Assembly: GCA_020736575.1 (NCBI GenBank)
Contig: JAGPYM010000002.1
Coordinates: 2,108,001 to 2,172,000 of the forward strand
DNA length: 64,000 nucleotides
Source of the DNA: Thelonectria olida
Taxonomy: Eukaryota > Ascomycota > Sordariomycetes > Hypocreales > Nectriaceae
Direction: 5' to 3'
The notes below the pieces were generated by a model that did no database searches, was not told where the DNA came from, and saw only the letters and a program-made list of their open reading frames with translations. Positions 43,453-54,705 of this stretch are shown here, in pieces. The translations under genes were made by a program, and so were the position numbers. Each line of letters opens with the position of its first letter. The stretch's first letter is position 1.

Positions 43453-45512
43453 ATGGATACTGTCAGGCCCTACCCCCAGATAGGACAAGAAAACCCGCTC
43501 GTTCCCACTTCCCCAGAGCTGGAAGATGAGCTTTTCAACTCCTTCTTTGACTGGCAGGGTTACTGTGATTCTACCCAGCCCGACATTGTCCCCTCTTACC
43601 TCAACTACCCACCGTCGTCCGGGGATCTGGACAAGCTCATCACGGAGATTCCGGCCGTAATTGACCACTTCTCTCTCGAAAGACTTCAGTCAGAGTTCCT
43701 AAGAATGAAGACTTCCTTCTCTCCCGACCCTGAGGGAGCTACCACTTCCTCAGGCCAGACCCCACCTGAGCTCATCCAAGGCGGGAGCACCTCCCCCTCT
43801 GACCACTCCGGCTCTGTGTACTTTGGAGATGAGTCCCTTCGACGTCCTGACTTTAGCCTCGAAGAAGTTCAGGCTCAGGACGACGAGTGGACTTACCCCC
43901 AGACAGCTCCTAACAAGCACTCTTCTCGAGGCTACCCGTCTCGTCTCAAGGTCCCGAGTGACTCCAACCAGGGACAACTCGACAAGAGCTCCGGTCTCAA
44001 GCGCCGCCACTCTGGTCACTCCTCCGAAAGGAGGCACAGACATCTCGTTGATCCCGACCAGACGGCTGACGTCCGGAAGAGTGGAGCTTGCCTCCCCTGC
44101 CGAGTCACCAAGACCCGAGTAAGGGATCTCTGACACTCTATGGGGGGAATTCCAAACTAAACTAGCTCTAGTGTCATGAAAGTGGTGTTTGTCCTACCTG
44201 CCGGAAGCTCTTCCCTGACCATTCCCACCTGGTCTGCACCCGTTCCACCCCAGGCATGATTTGGCCTGTGATTGGTAGGGTTCCTGGTATGTCATCAACC
44301 CTGTCTTCCAAATGTGGAAGTGAGACATCAGAACTGAGACATTGGCAGATGTGTGGTCCTCCAACATTGCGGAAGAAGAGATTCTCCGAGAGGAGCCTCG
44401 ATTCTTTTTCGGAAAGTCCAAGGACATTGGCATCCTCATGTCGTCCCGAGATGGCAGTTCTGCTCTGCGTGCCACCATCCAGGCCTATCAGTCTCAGGAT
44501 GACACCGAGGAGAGCCCTAGAAAGGCAGCCTTCCCGCGCGAGAAGGTGCCCAGCCACCGCGAGCTTCAGAAATGGGCCGAGGGCCAGATTCAGCGCGAGA
44601 GCAGCTCTCACTTCAAGCACTCGCTTCAGAATTTCCTGTACGCCTATGCGGACGAAGGCCGTGGTCTGCCCAAGGTATGTCTTACACCCGCATCTGACCC
44701 CTCTCCACCTATTAACCAGACTCCAGCACGACCTGGTCAGCAAAGTTCATAAAATGAACTGCTTCTTCAGGATCTGGAAGACTTCTTCCTTTTCGTGCCG
44801 AGACCCCAGCAACAAGCTGGTCAATCTGCCTCCGACTGTCCAGGCTGAGTTGAGGCTCATCGCCCGCAAGGCCCTCGAGTCCCTCGAGTACGATGTCTTC
44901 AAGCAATTGGATGACTGCTGCTCTCAGCAGGGAATCAAGTCTCAAGAACGACCTGCCGTCTGGGCTTGCATGTGGCAGCTCATGCTCATGTACCGCGAGC
45001 TCTTGGAGGCCTTCAAGCCTGTCATCACCCGCACCCCTGACAACGACCCCGCCATGGGTATGGCCCCCTTTGATCCTTCACAATCGAGACATGTTGTTAA
45101 CATTCAAATAGGTTACTTGCAGCAGTGCTACCAGTGGCTCGGCGAAAAGGTCTTCCCGGTCCTGGCTGTCTTCTACCGCTTCCAGTTCCGCACCAAGAAG
45201 AATATCGAGTTCAAGATCGATGACATCAAGTCTTCCATGTCCTCCTACAAGAGGATTCGCAAGCATGGCAAGGACATGATCAACTCGCGAAAGGAGCTGT
45301 GTAAGTGACCGAAAACATCCCCCAGTCTCAGTGCAATTGCTAATATTTCAACAGACGAGAAGATCCAGGGCTCCAAGGCTGACATTGACCACATCTTGCG
45401 CTCGCTGGTTGTGGACCATGAAGTCAAGAAGCTTAATGCCCGAAAGCGGGCTCCCACCGGCTCGTCCAAGTCCAAGAAGAGCCGTGGTGATGACGATGAT
45501 GATTACGAGTAG
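43453..45512 (+). CDS. Zn2Cys6 transcription regulator, tandem copy 2
   Basis: Six exons, 43453-44118, 44172-44286, 44349-44674, 44727-45057, 45112-45300 and 45355-45512, give 594 aa; all introns are 52-62 nt with GTAAGG, GTATGT or GTAAGT-like donors. Start ATG 43453 (MDTVRPYPQIGQ). The cluster is C213, C216, C223, C229, C232, C244 (SGACLPCRVTKTR, then CHESGVCPTC), again with an 11-residue last loop and an intron directly before the third cysteine. The downstream domain has LVSKVHKMNC and AVWACMWQLMLMYRELL, aligning with copy 1. The C-terminus is a basic stretch (KKLNARKRAPTG) followed by an acidic end (DDDDDYE), absent in copy 1. The number of residues before the cluster is larger. Function inferred: DNA-binding regulator. 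Confidence 0.9.
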
Positions 45513-45702
45513 AGGCTCAGAGAGCATACGAGTTCCAATGCGTTTCGGGGGACAAAAGAAAATTATGATTATTATGACAAAAAAAAGGTTACTAGGTTAG
45601 GTTGGCTACTGGTTGGAAACCAGATGATATAACGACTTTCTTTTCCAAAGTCTTTGGGTTGGATGGGCATTCCTTGGGTCGAGCTTTGATGAGCATACGA
45701 GT

Positions 45703-47616
45703 TTATGATAGCAGGTTGATCTCCGCAGACACTTTGAAGTTTGGCTTCTTTCCCCCGCGCTTCTTTGCCACTCCCTCAATGACATCGATGAGATCCGTGA
45801 GGTCTAGACCCTTGCCATAGTTGGGAGAGATGCCAACGGCAATGACGATCTTGTCCTTCTTGTCCTCTGCGACCTTGAGATGTGATGAGATCCTGTGAGA
45901 TTGTTAGTGCTATTCTGCTCCAAAGGAGGGGTCTAGAAAGGTTGCTTGCCTGATTGCCTTAGCCACCTCTTGCGCGCTCTTGGGGAACGCGGGGAGCGCA
46001 GTAGCGATGATGTAAGCGACCGCACCAATGTAACCGGCCCAGAAAGGTGCATCATCGCTCTTGTTCTGGACAATGCTCGTCACACCGTCAAAGAGGTTCG
46101 CATCCAGCGGGCCCAGGTTGCCAGCCCACCGGGCAGATGCAGTGAGGGCCAGGATGGACCGGCCGAGGTGCGTCAGACCTGGGGCTTCGGGATCCCGAAG
46201 GATGGCATCGTTCAGGGCGAAAGCTGTGTTGCTGTCGCCGTCGTAGCCCGTTCGGCTCCAGATGTCCTTGACAAACAGGGGCGCCAGGCCCTCGGTGAGG
46301 ACGGTCGGCGTCTTGGAGAAGTCGACGTCCTGGGGGATGGACTGCTGGATGAGCTGCAGGACAGCGTCGAGAACGGGCTTCTCGGCCTCAGAAGGGACGG
46401 CCAGTACGTCGAGGGGGTTGCTCTCGCGGAGTTCGAGCGGAAGCTTCATCATAAGCGCGCCCTGCTTGTTCGAGCCGCCGCAGAAGGTGACGTCGCCGAT
46501 GTTGGGCACCGCCTTGATGAACGCCTCAATGACGGTCGCGATGGCGGGGAACTGCTCGCGACGACGCTTGGACATGCCGAAGATGCGGCCCTTTTCCTTT
46601 TCGTTGACCTTGCGCATCTTCTCGACGTCCATGAAGAGCTCGCCGGGCGCCGTGTAGGCGTTGGTCGAGGCAATGGGGTAGGGGTGCGTGGGATCGTTGT
46701 GCATCAGCATGCTGCCATAGCCGCGAAAGCCACCGCCGCACATGTAGACGTTGACCTTGGCGTTCTTGTCCTTAGCTTCATGTGCCTTCTTGATGGCAGC
46801 AAGGGCAGGGAACTGATTGCAGAGGTTCTCGTAAATGCCGCCCACGCCCTTGTGGAGGTCATCGAGATCTTTCACGCGCGCAACCTCGCCCTCGGGGGTC
46901 TTGTCGCCGAGGATCTTCATGAGCCTAGCGGCGCCGAAGGGCAGACTCTTTCCGGCCTTGGCGGCGACGAACTCATAGTCTGGCAGGGTGGTGTCGACCC
47001 AGGTCATCTGGACACTGCCGCCGCCGAGATCCAGGAACAGGGCGCCGCCGTCGACGTTCACGAGGCCGCTGCGGGAGCCCATAACAGCACCGCAGAGGGT
47101 CTCGACTGTGCCTTCCAGGATGCTTACCGTGAGGCCCGGGGCTGCCTTCTTGATGGCCTCGAGCATGGGGCCAGCGTTGTTGGCCTTGCGCATAGCCTCT
47201 GTGGCGAGGACCATGATCTGCTCAACGGGGACGCCATAGTCGAGGGCGATCTGCTTGAAGTGGGCGAGGGTAGTGGCCACCAAATCGATGGTTTCCTGGG
47301 GAAAGGTGAAGACACCTGGGGGGCCCTCGACGAGGCGGTCGAAGAGGGAAATGGCAGCACGGTCTGTATAGACTGGCTTGAGGAGACGAGTGGTGGGAGC
47401 AGCAAGTGAAGTGATGGAGAAGCGGATGCCATTGCTAGAGAAAGAGAGTCAGATATATTGTCCGTCATCCGGCAGGAGCGAGTGGCAGACTTACCTTCCC
47501 ATATCAACGATGGCCCACAGCTGGTTGGGTGCGTTGGGGTCCCATGGCGTAAGCGTCTGCTTGAGGTTGGCGAGATCGATGGATTGAGCGTTGTCTTGAG
47601 CGTTGATCTGAGCCAT
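45703..47616 (-). CDS. rtg2: RTG2-like Ppx/GppA family protein
   Basis: Minus-strand exons 47616-47495, 47434-45950 and 45892-45703 give 598 aa, close to yeast Rtg2 (588). The start is MAQINAQDNAQSID. The Ppx/GppA ATPase-like fold shows its phosphate-1 motif across the first junction (IVDMGSNGIRFSIT), phosphate-2 at about 175 (LFLDLGGGSVQMTW) and the glycine-rich CGGGFRGYGS and DVTFCGGSNKQG. The last 65 residues (KKDKIVIAVGISPNYG ... VSAEINLLS) follow an intron that begins with GC (AG|GCAAGC), as no GT donor is available. In yeast Rtg2 carries the mitochondria-to-nucleus retrograde signal; filamentous members are named retrograde regulation protein 2 or exopolyphosphatase. Enzyme activity is not certain. 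It converges with the second Zn2Cys6 gene (190-bp gap). Confidence 0.92.
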
Positions 47617-50600
47617 GATGGAGATCGAGGAAGAGAGTCCCGAGGGTTTACGTAGCGATTTTGATTTTTTTTTTTTATCTTGCAGAAAGAGGGGCAAGGG
47701 CAAAGCTGACTTCCAAGCTGTCAGATTTGAGAGGTCAATGAGATGCTCGTAACCAAAAAGAAGGTTTGTGTGCGACACTCGGCCTCTTTATGCCCTTCCC
47801 CTCGCAAGTAGGTCTGATAGGCAGTCGGACAAAGAATGAAAAAGTGTCCGCTTCTTTGTTTGAGCCAAGATGGATGCTCGACGGGACGGGACGTACCCTT
47901 CCATCCTCCCCTCCTTCTTTCGTGCATCCCGCATAGGGCTTGGCGTTGCCGTAGCGGCTCCGGGGCCGAGTGTGGGGCCGAGAAAAGACATGCTCGGGGC
48001 TGAGAGATGGCCATTCCGGGGAAGGGCCGTCGGATAGACACGAGCTGAAAGGCGGTTGACTGGTGGCCATGCGTGCGTGGCCGATCAATAGATTGCACAT
48101 TTGTCTGAGTCTATCAATTGTGGACGCGGCGCAGTCGATAGTTTCCAGCAATGTTTAGTGTCTAGGGTACATATAGTCCTCCCTGCGTTTATTTCTCACC
48201 CGGCCTGTTGTGACGGCCACAACAAAACACACACGCACACAGATAATGCTTTTCAAGCTGCACACAATTAGCCCACCGATGTGTAATGCAACATCGATCT
48301 GGTCGCCGATGGGATAGCCTGCCCTCTCCTGGAGAACATCTGGCTACGATGAAGCGACCCGAGTCCGATCGAACACATGCATTGATCGATAAGCATCTCG
48401 GTCATTCCCGTGAAGAGGCAGAAGCGGGGTGGCAAACCCGAGAGTCTCTGTTGCATGAACCACAAACATGCCGATCCAAACATGGCCTGAAAGTGAGACC
48501 ATCGTACATGTATGTCTGTATGTATGTAAGACGATGGGGAAATAAAGGGCTTGGTACCTTCTGGCCCATTGGGAAACATGGCACACGATCACTACGGTCA
48601 CGACATGCCTTGAGGAGAGGACGCAGCCAGCCACGGGTTAATGCTCTTGTGTCTTCTCAGCTTAGCTGCGGGGTTGCGAGGACGTGTTGCAGAGCATTGG
48701 GCTGGCTGGAGAGGATATTTGCGCTTGAGAATGGGTTCTGGGTCAACTAGTAGAGGCAGATGACCTTAGGGAGGAGCCAATTGACTGACATTTCCTCTTG
48801 GACGTGTTTACTTGCAACAAACACGTCGTCGAGTTCAACAACACACATTGGAAAGCCCACAAAAGAAGAAAAAAATCTCAATGCCCTGTGCCAACCCAGC
48901 AAGTGCCGGCGTTGTTTTCTTTCTTGTTGACGAGGTCTGGGCTTTATCACGGGAATATTTGCCAGCCTCTCCCTGATGAAATGATGCTACATGCGGCCGA
49001 GGTACCTGCGTGATCCAACCTGTATGTCTCAGTCCGACACCCTTACTCCGGATGAGAGCTGACCGGGGGTGTCGGGGTCCACGAGAAGAAACCCACGGAT
49101 CTTTTCAACGCGCCTCAACACTTGTGGCATCATAGGTCCCGCTGATCAAGGTTCTAGACCAGGAGGACTTCCAAGGAATGGAGGTGCAGGCAGGAACAAG
49201 ACACCGCAGGACGCCGTGCCGATGAAAGCAAGCAGTTCGCTTGATGCTCGATCCTCTTTGATCCCCGCTCGCAACAGAAACGAGCGGGCCAAGCGGATGA
49301 GAAGATAAAGTCAACAAACCCAAGACATGATATGATATGATGTTTCTCTGCGCAGAGCAAGCAGCTCTTGTCGATCGCTTTGCGTCGCACCCCAGACCCT
49401 TCGTTTGCTTGCTTTAGCTCCAGTCCAACCAACAGCCCATGTCCAAGCCCCCAAGGAGAAAAAAACCCCAATGGATGAAAAAGGAGGCAAGGAGCACTGC
49501 CCTTGGTGTGTGCATCAAGCCATCAGGCCAACGCATGCTGCGTCGTACCGGATTGCCTACCGGCGCTGGATCTGATCTCACAGGCGCACGAGCTGGTCTT
49601 GTTACTGAGTTAGGATTGTATCCACCAAACAAAACAAATAAACAAGAATCAAAACAAAACAACAGAAGAAGGAAATAGGAGTCAAGACGGTGCGTTGAGC
49701 ATGCCGCCTTGTGGCGCTGGAAACGAGGTTAAAAGGGGGGATGGAACAAGAAGCGAATCTCGATATCACAGCCATGTGGTCTTGCGACGGACGAGGTTAG
49801 CAGGAGTTAAAAGAATGGGCACGGGAAAGAGCTGTCAAAGCTACTCTGAAACGCAGCTCATTTCTAAGTTAGAGACCGCTGGGTCGCAGAGCTACTTGAT
49901 GAGCGAGGAGCTTGCGACGGGCCACGGCGGAATGGCCCGTCTCGACTCTACTCCGTGCTTCGTAGTAGGACAGCCGCAGCGCTGAATATTAACGTCGGTG
50001 GATCGAGATTCTCATGAGGAAGACCGAGGGATGATGCGAATGCGACGAGACAATTGGTTTCCTTTCTCTTCCCCTGTCGCTGACCGTTGCATTTCGTACG
50101 ATGCGTCGAGTCAGGTCTGGGAATACACATGCATCGTCATGGCATGGCATGGGCTTCTTCACCTTTGCGATAAGTTAACTAATGACGGACTTGGTTTTTC
50201 GCTCGTCGTGATACCGCTCACGCAACGGGACCAGGGCCAGAGGGGGGGGCAATTGGACTAAGCTGGATTCAGGTGCGATCGGCAGGCGGCGTTCTGTCTG
50301 TCGACAAGGTCAAGCCTCCACGGAGTTGCAAGTCCCCTGTTCCATGTCCACCATGTTTTCTTTCCCTGAAGTGGTGGTCTGTGTGGGCTGTGACGATGAG
50401 CTGCAAGCTGGCTCTAGGGTTGGTTGGATGAATGGATGGATGATGAATGATGGATGATGAAATAATTAATTGATTATTGACGACGGAAACTTGGGCAGGC
50501 TGACGAGGAGGAGGAGAAGGACGCGGGTGGACTACGGGGTACTGTCGAAAGCTGTCCTCTTGGTCCAACTGGCGAGGGGAAGGAGCTATGGAGGAGTCAC

Positions 50601-52127
50601 TGGACTCGGAGTTACGGTTAGAATGGTCCCAGGGTACCTACCTTGCGTAGCACCGAACATGGTCACATTCACGAAGTTCACCGCATAATTATCTGGTGCC
50701 TCTTCCCCAGGTATCGTGGTGGTGCTGGGTGTGTGTTTGCCTGTCTATCTATCTAGGACCAACGGCGTCTCATCGGGTCGGCATTCGGCCGGCTGAAGGT
50801 GATGAGCCTCCTGATGCTTCTTATTTGCTGCCTTGCACATACTACGTAGCACGACGGCTTGAGACGATGAGGGGGCTTGGGGGTGCAGATGGACTTGGTT
50901 GGTTCGCAGCCGTCCGACCAAGCAAACCAAAGCAAAGCCAAACCAAACGAACCCAAGAATCATCGTCATTCTCGTCCTCCACCACATCCACAGTTCCAAT
51001 ATTGGGAAGCAACACGATGGATGATGCTTTCTCTCCCTTCTCTCCCTCTTCTTCTATTCTCCTCATCCTCATCAACTCCGACTTGACCCTAGTCAACCTG
51101 GACTGGGCACTAACATGTTAGTTCTTCGCTTCGAGGTGGTATTGGAACTAACCCCCAACCAATCCCAAACTCTCTCACATTCTCCAGCCTCACTCTCAAT
51201 CGCTCACTCACTCCACAAGAAGAGACACCACAGTTACAATCACAGCCACCGCCTGTCCCGATGTTGACGAACCATGGGAAATCGACCATGATTATACAAA
51301 GTTGCCTGCATAATACTACATGCCCATCCTCAAGCCAGAGAGGATGTGAATTGAGATGTGACGGCAGGTTGGGGGGCGCACAAGGGCATCCAATCCATTT
51401 CTTGTGTGATCTGACAGGCTATTTTAACTGGCTAAAAAGACGACGCGGGCCCCACGCGCGTGGTTTTCGCGTTCACAATTCAGCAAAGACGCGTCTTGTA
51501 CCATTTCTATCGTATTCTCCTCAACTGTTCGATCATGGCAAAAAAATCCTCGATGTTGATGATGTTACGAAAGGTGATGTTCAAAGTATAAACGTCTTGC
51601 ATCATGGTGAAACCGTCAAAGAAACTCTGACAATTGGAGCTTTCATTGTTTGGAGCAGCTTCTCCACAGCAGCTTTGTGCACTGTGGCCTGCACATCATC
51701 AGTCATCATCACGAAGCCCCATCACTTTCAGATAGTTACCTACGAATGGGCAACTGCTCCATCGAGCCCATCCTTCCTCCGTCGTTCGTTTGTTGGCCCG
51801 GGCTGTTTCTCTTGCCGCCGGCCTGCTGGCTGCATATTATCACCAATCCATATCATTTCTCTTCACCTGCTTCCTCTCCCTCCCCCAAGGCAAGGATCAT
51901 GACAAGACCCCAAAAGCCGACCCTAGCACGGTACTTCATCGAATCCATCATCAATAATCGTTCTAGAGCTCAGCCGAGTTAGTGACCAACCTGCTCGCTT
52001 CCCAAGCCCGGCAGAAGCTCTCCCCTGACGCTTCATTGCAATTGGACGTTTTGCAGCTTTGCTGCATGACCCCCCTGCCGCGCTTGCGCCTCTGGTGGCG
52101 GGCGGCCGTAAACTGAGGCCAAGTTTC

Positions 52128-52907
52128 TCAAACCATCTGAAGACTTTTGCTGGAGTCGAGGCGTCTAATAATTCGGATAGCCGATACGTAGCTCCACCAG
52201 AGCAAGCAAGCTGCTGCGCTGCAAGCTGACCACGCTCCCAAGTCATGGAAGTTAATTACGTATTCAACGAGGCCCTCTCTTTTGGGTTGCCAACAATGTG
52301 CCACAGTGCCACCAAAAGGGAGAGACGAAACAAACGTGGACGTGGAACCTGACGCCGGCTTGGGCTTTAGACCCCGTTGGGAATTCAAAACACAAGCCTC
52401 GCGGGGCTTCGAGCTGAATTGTTTGTTGAGACCTTTGGAACGTTTTTGTCTCACTTGTCCATCATAACAAGGTGAGCCACTGGGACTGGTCGACGCGTTC
52501 TGAGGTTCGCTTGCCGGGCTTCGTCGGCCCTGTCCAACGAAAAGCGACAAATATTCGTACTGTACATGCCGTACAGCAGGCATGGGTTGGGAGAAAAGAT
52601 GGCATGCTGCTAGGGGCGTGTGGATGAGGATGAGCTCCTCGGCTGTCTGTCGTGGTGCATCGCGCGGCCACTCCCAAGGCCACTTCCCACAACCGTCCCG
52701 TACGACGCATATGTGCAGATGATTATTGCTGTATGTCGGAATATGCACGGATCGGATCAGCAAGTCGACTACGTAGCTGTGCCTGTCCGCTTCCCAATCG
52801 AGCCACAATGTCTTTGATGCTTTGTCCATTGTCAGGACGGGTGCAGGAACAAACGCGGGACGGACGCAGAGACGACGGGCAGGACACCACTTGGGCCAGA
52901 GTTGCAT
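52128..52907 (-). CDS. Possible orphan open reading frame, 259 aa
   Basis: ATG at 52907 (MQLWPKWCPARRLC) to TGA at 52128 without stops, the longest frame in the gene-poor region. It is rich in Trp, Cys and Arg, has no recognisable domain or signal peptide, and shows no clear bias to C or G in third positions like neighbouring genes. It may be a chance frame. No splice signals or partner exons were found. It is listed because no better candidate exists in 7 kb. Confidence 0.2.
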   Translation of the reverse strand: MQLWPKWCPARRLCVRPAFVPAPVLTMDKASKTLWLDWEADRHSYVVDLLIRSVHIPTYSNNHLHICVVRDGCGKWPWEWPRDAPRQTAEELILIHTPLAACHLFSQPMPAVRHVQYEYLSLFVGQGRRSPASEPQNASTSPSGSPCYDGQVRQKRSKGLNKQFSSKPREACVLNSQRGLKPKPASGSTSTFVSSLPFGGTVAHCWQPKREGLVEYVINFHDLGAWSACSAAACLLWWSYVSAIRIIRRLDSSKSLQMV

Positions 52908-54174
52908 CGAGAGGCGTTTGGGCCGTCCGTGATATACCTTTCCTAGTTGGAGCGAACTAGTTCAGGCTGTCACATCACACGGATCACTGATCAACGCCAG
53001 TCCAGTTGAGCCTCGAGTTATCGTCCATCTTCTGTTTTCAGCCCAAGTCAATATTTTGATCTCGCAACGCGTCTCGTAAGGTTGACTGGGCTACAGTGAA
53101 TACACAGACGCACATACGTAGACGTACGTACGGGACACATACTTGCATTTCCGTGCATACATGCGTGCATGCCAACTCCATACTCCTGCATTCCACCGCC
53201 CTCGGCTGTCTCTTGTCGTGTCTATCCCCAGAGGGAGGTCGCAACTTGCAAGGGCCTAACAACGGCGTCCTATCCCCGGCAAAAGGTGCTGGTCAAGACC
53301 AGGCCCCTCCGAACAACTGACTGACCGCCGCTTGATCGTCTCTCGCGACGGGCGCTGCCGGAGTGGGTTCTCTTGTCAAGGGCGTGTGCACTAGACCTTT
53401 GGGCTGGTGCAGCTTGCATGGGTGCTCCGGGGGTGGGTGGGAGGAGGAGGAGACGGGAGCAGAGGTGAGAGGTGAGGAGGAGAAAAGAAAGGGTACGCCG
53501 GGGGTACAAGGTGCGACGACGAGGCACATGGGTGTCTCCACCGTATTTCCCTTGGCTTTGGGCGCAGGAGACGCACCGCTCTATGTGCACCCCAAGTACC
53601 ATTGAGGAACCCGGACGGCCTTGCACAAGCTCAGCACCTAGCGTTCGCGCCACCCGCTGTTCCATCGTTGTTGGCCCACCTGGACGGCCCTTTGCGACGG
53701 GCAGGTAGCGGCATGGATTGCAGGGCTCCTTCCACCTGGTACTGGACAGGCCGGGCTGGGAGAACTGGGAGTTAGCAGGAAAGCCTTCCATTTGTAATTA
53801 CCTTACCTGCCCGGCCAGCATAAACTCGCCTTCCCACCCTAAAGTCGATTGCTTTCCCTCTTTTTCACTTCTATTTCCCTTCACTTTTCCCTTCCTATTC
53901 CCCCCCCCCCATTACGGTCCTTCGCTTTGCGCCCATTCCTCCCTCTCCCCCTTTATCCTCCTTCTTCACCGTGTCGTCTTGTGTGGTTGAGTTGAGTTGT
54001 TATTCTATTCTCCCTTTATTTTTATTCCGTCTGGGTCCTTGTCCGACTTTGGCCATAACCCCAACTGCGACAAGTGCACAAGTGCGCGCGCCACCAAAAC
54101 ACACGCACACTCACCACACCACAACAACTCTTATTAAGGTGCCCTCCCTTTGCGACTCTCAACTCCACCAGTGG

Positions 54175-54195
54175 CGACGACGACGACGACGACGA
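54175..54195 (+). repeat. (CGA)7 microsatellite
   Basis: Seven perfect CGA units in the leader of the gene starting at 54706. Confidence 0.85.
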
Positions 54196-54705
54196 TAAAC
54201 GAACAACACAACGCCTCCATTTTCCTTTTACCTGTCTTACCTTCTACATACCTGGATCCTCCCCGTGACGCGACTCGGCAGACGCCCCTCTTATCTTAGC
54301 GACAAGCGACTGTTTACATTGCGACCTCGCGTTTGCTGCTCTCTGAATCACCTTCAGTCTACCCTCCGCTGCTCACTCTTGACACAAACGACCCGTCCGG
54401 CTGAATAGAGCGCTTATTGATCCTCCGGAGACCCTTCCGTCTACTCAAATCCACCGCGCAGCTCCCTCGCGCCCTGGGCCACCATCAAGTCACCTTGACC
54501 AACCTCTTCCTCGGTCACCAACGACACACCCCCGTGACGCCACCAAGAACAAGATCCAAGTCAGACATTGCTGTCAGGTCCCGAAACACGTTTCCAGAGC
54601 TCGCTCCTCTTGCCTACTTATACCCTGGACACTGCCAGCTCCCTTGAGTCTCTGCGCGCGACAAACCATAGCAACCTGCAGCGCATAACTTCGTGCTCCA
54701 CCACC

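Larger units (their letters stand above)
47617..54705. other. 7.1-kb region without a convincing gene
   Basis: The first about 700 bases are the RTG2 promoter/leader; the last about 900 are the pyrimidine-rich leader of the gene at 54706 (with a C10 run near 53900). Between them are many short overlapping frames on both strands. The two longest are at 52128-52907 (minus, 259 aa) and 51261-51902 (plus, 213 aa). No tRNA or terminal repeats were found. A GATG-rich patch lies near 50428-50465 and a TACGTAC-rich patch near 53110-53135. Confidence 0.45.

Noticed and set aside
45946..47409. 488-codon open frame on the plus strand, antisense to RTG2
   Set aside because: It mirrors the RTG2 coding exon. 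Strong C/G bias in third codon positions removes stops on the opposite strand; the deduced protein has no family signals.
51261..51902. 214-codon plus-strand frame in the gene-poor region
   Set aside because: No domain, mixed composition, and competing frames on the same strand; not distinguishable from chance.
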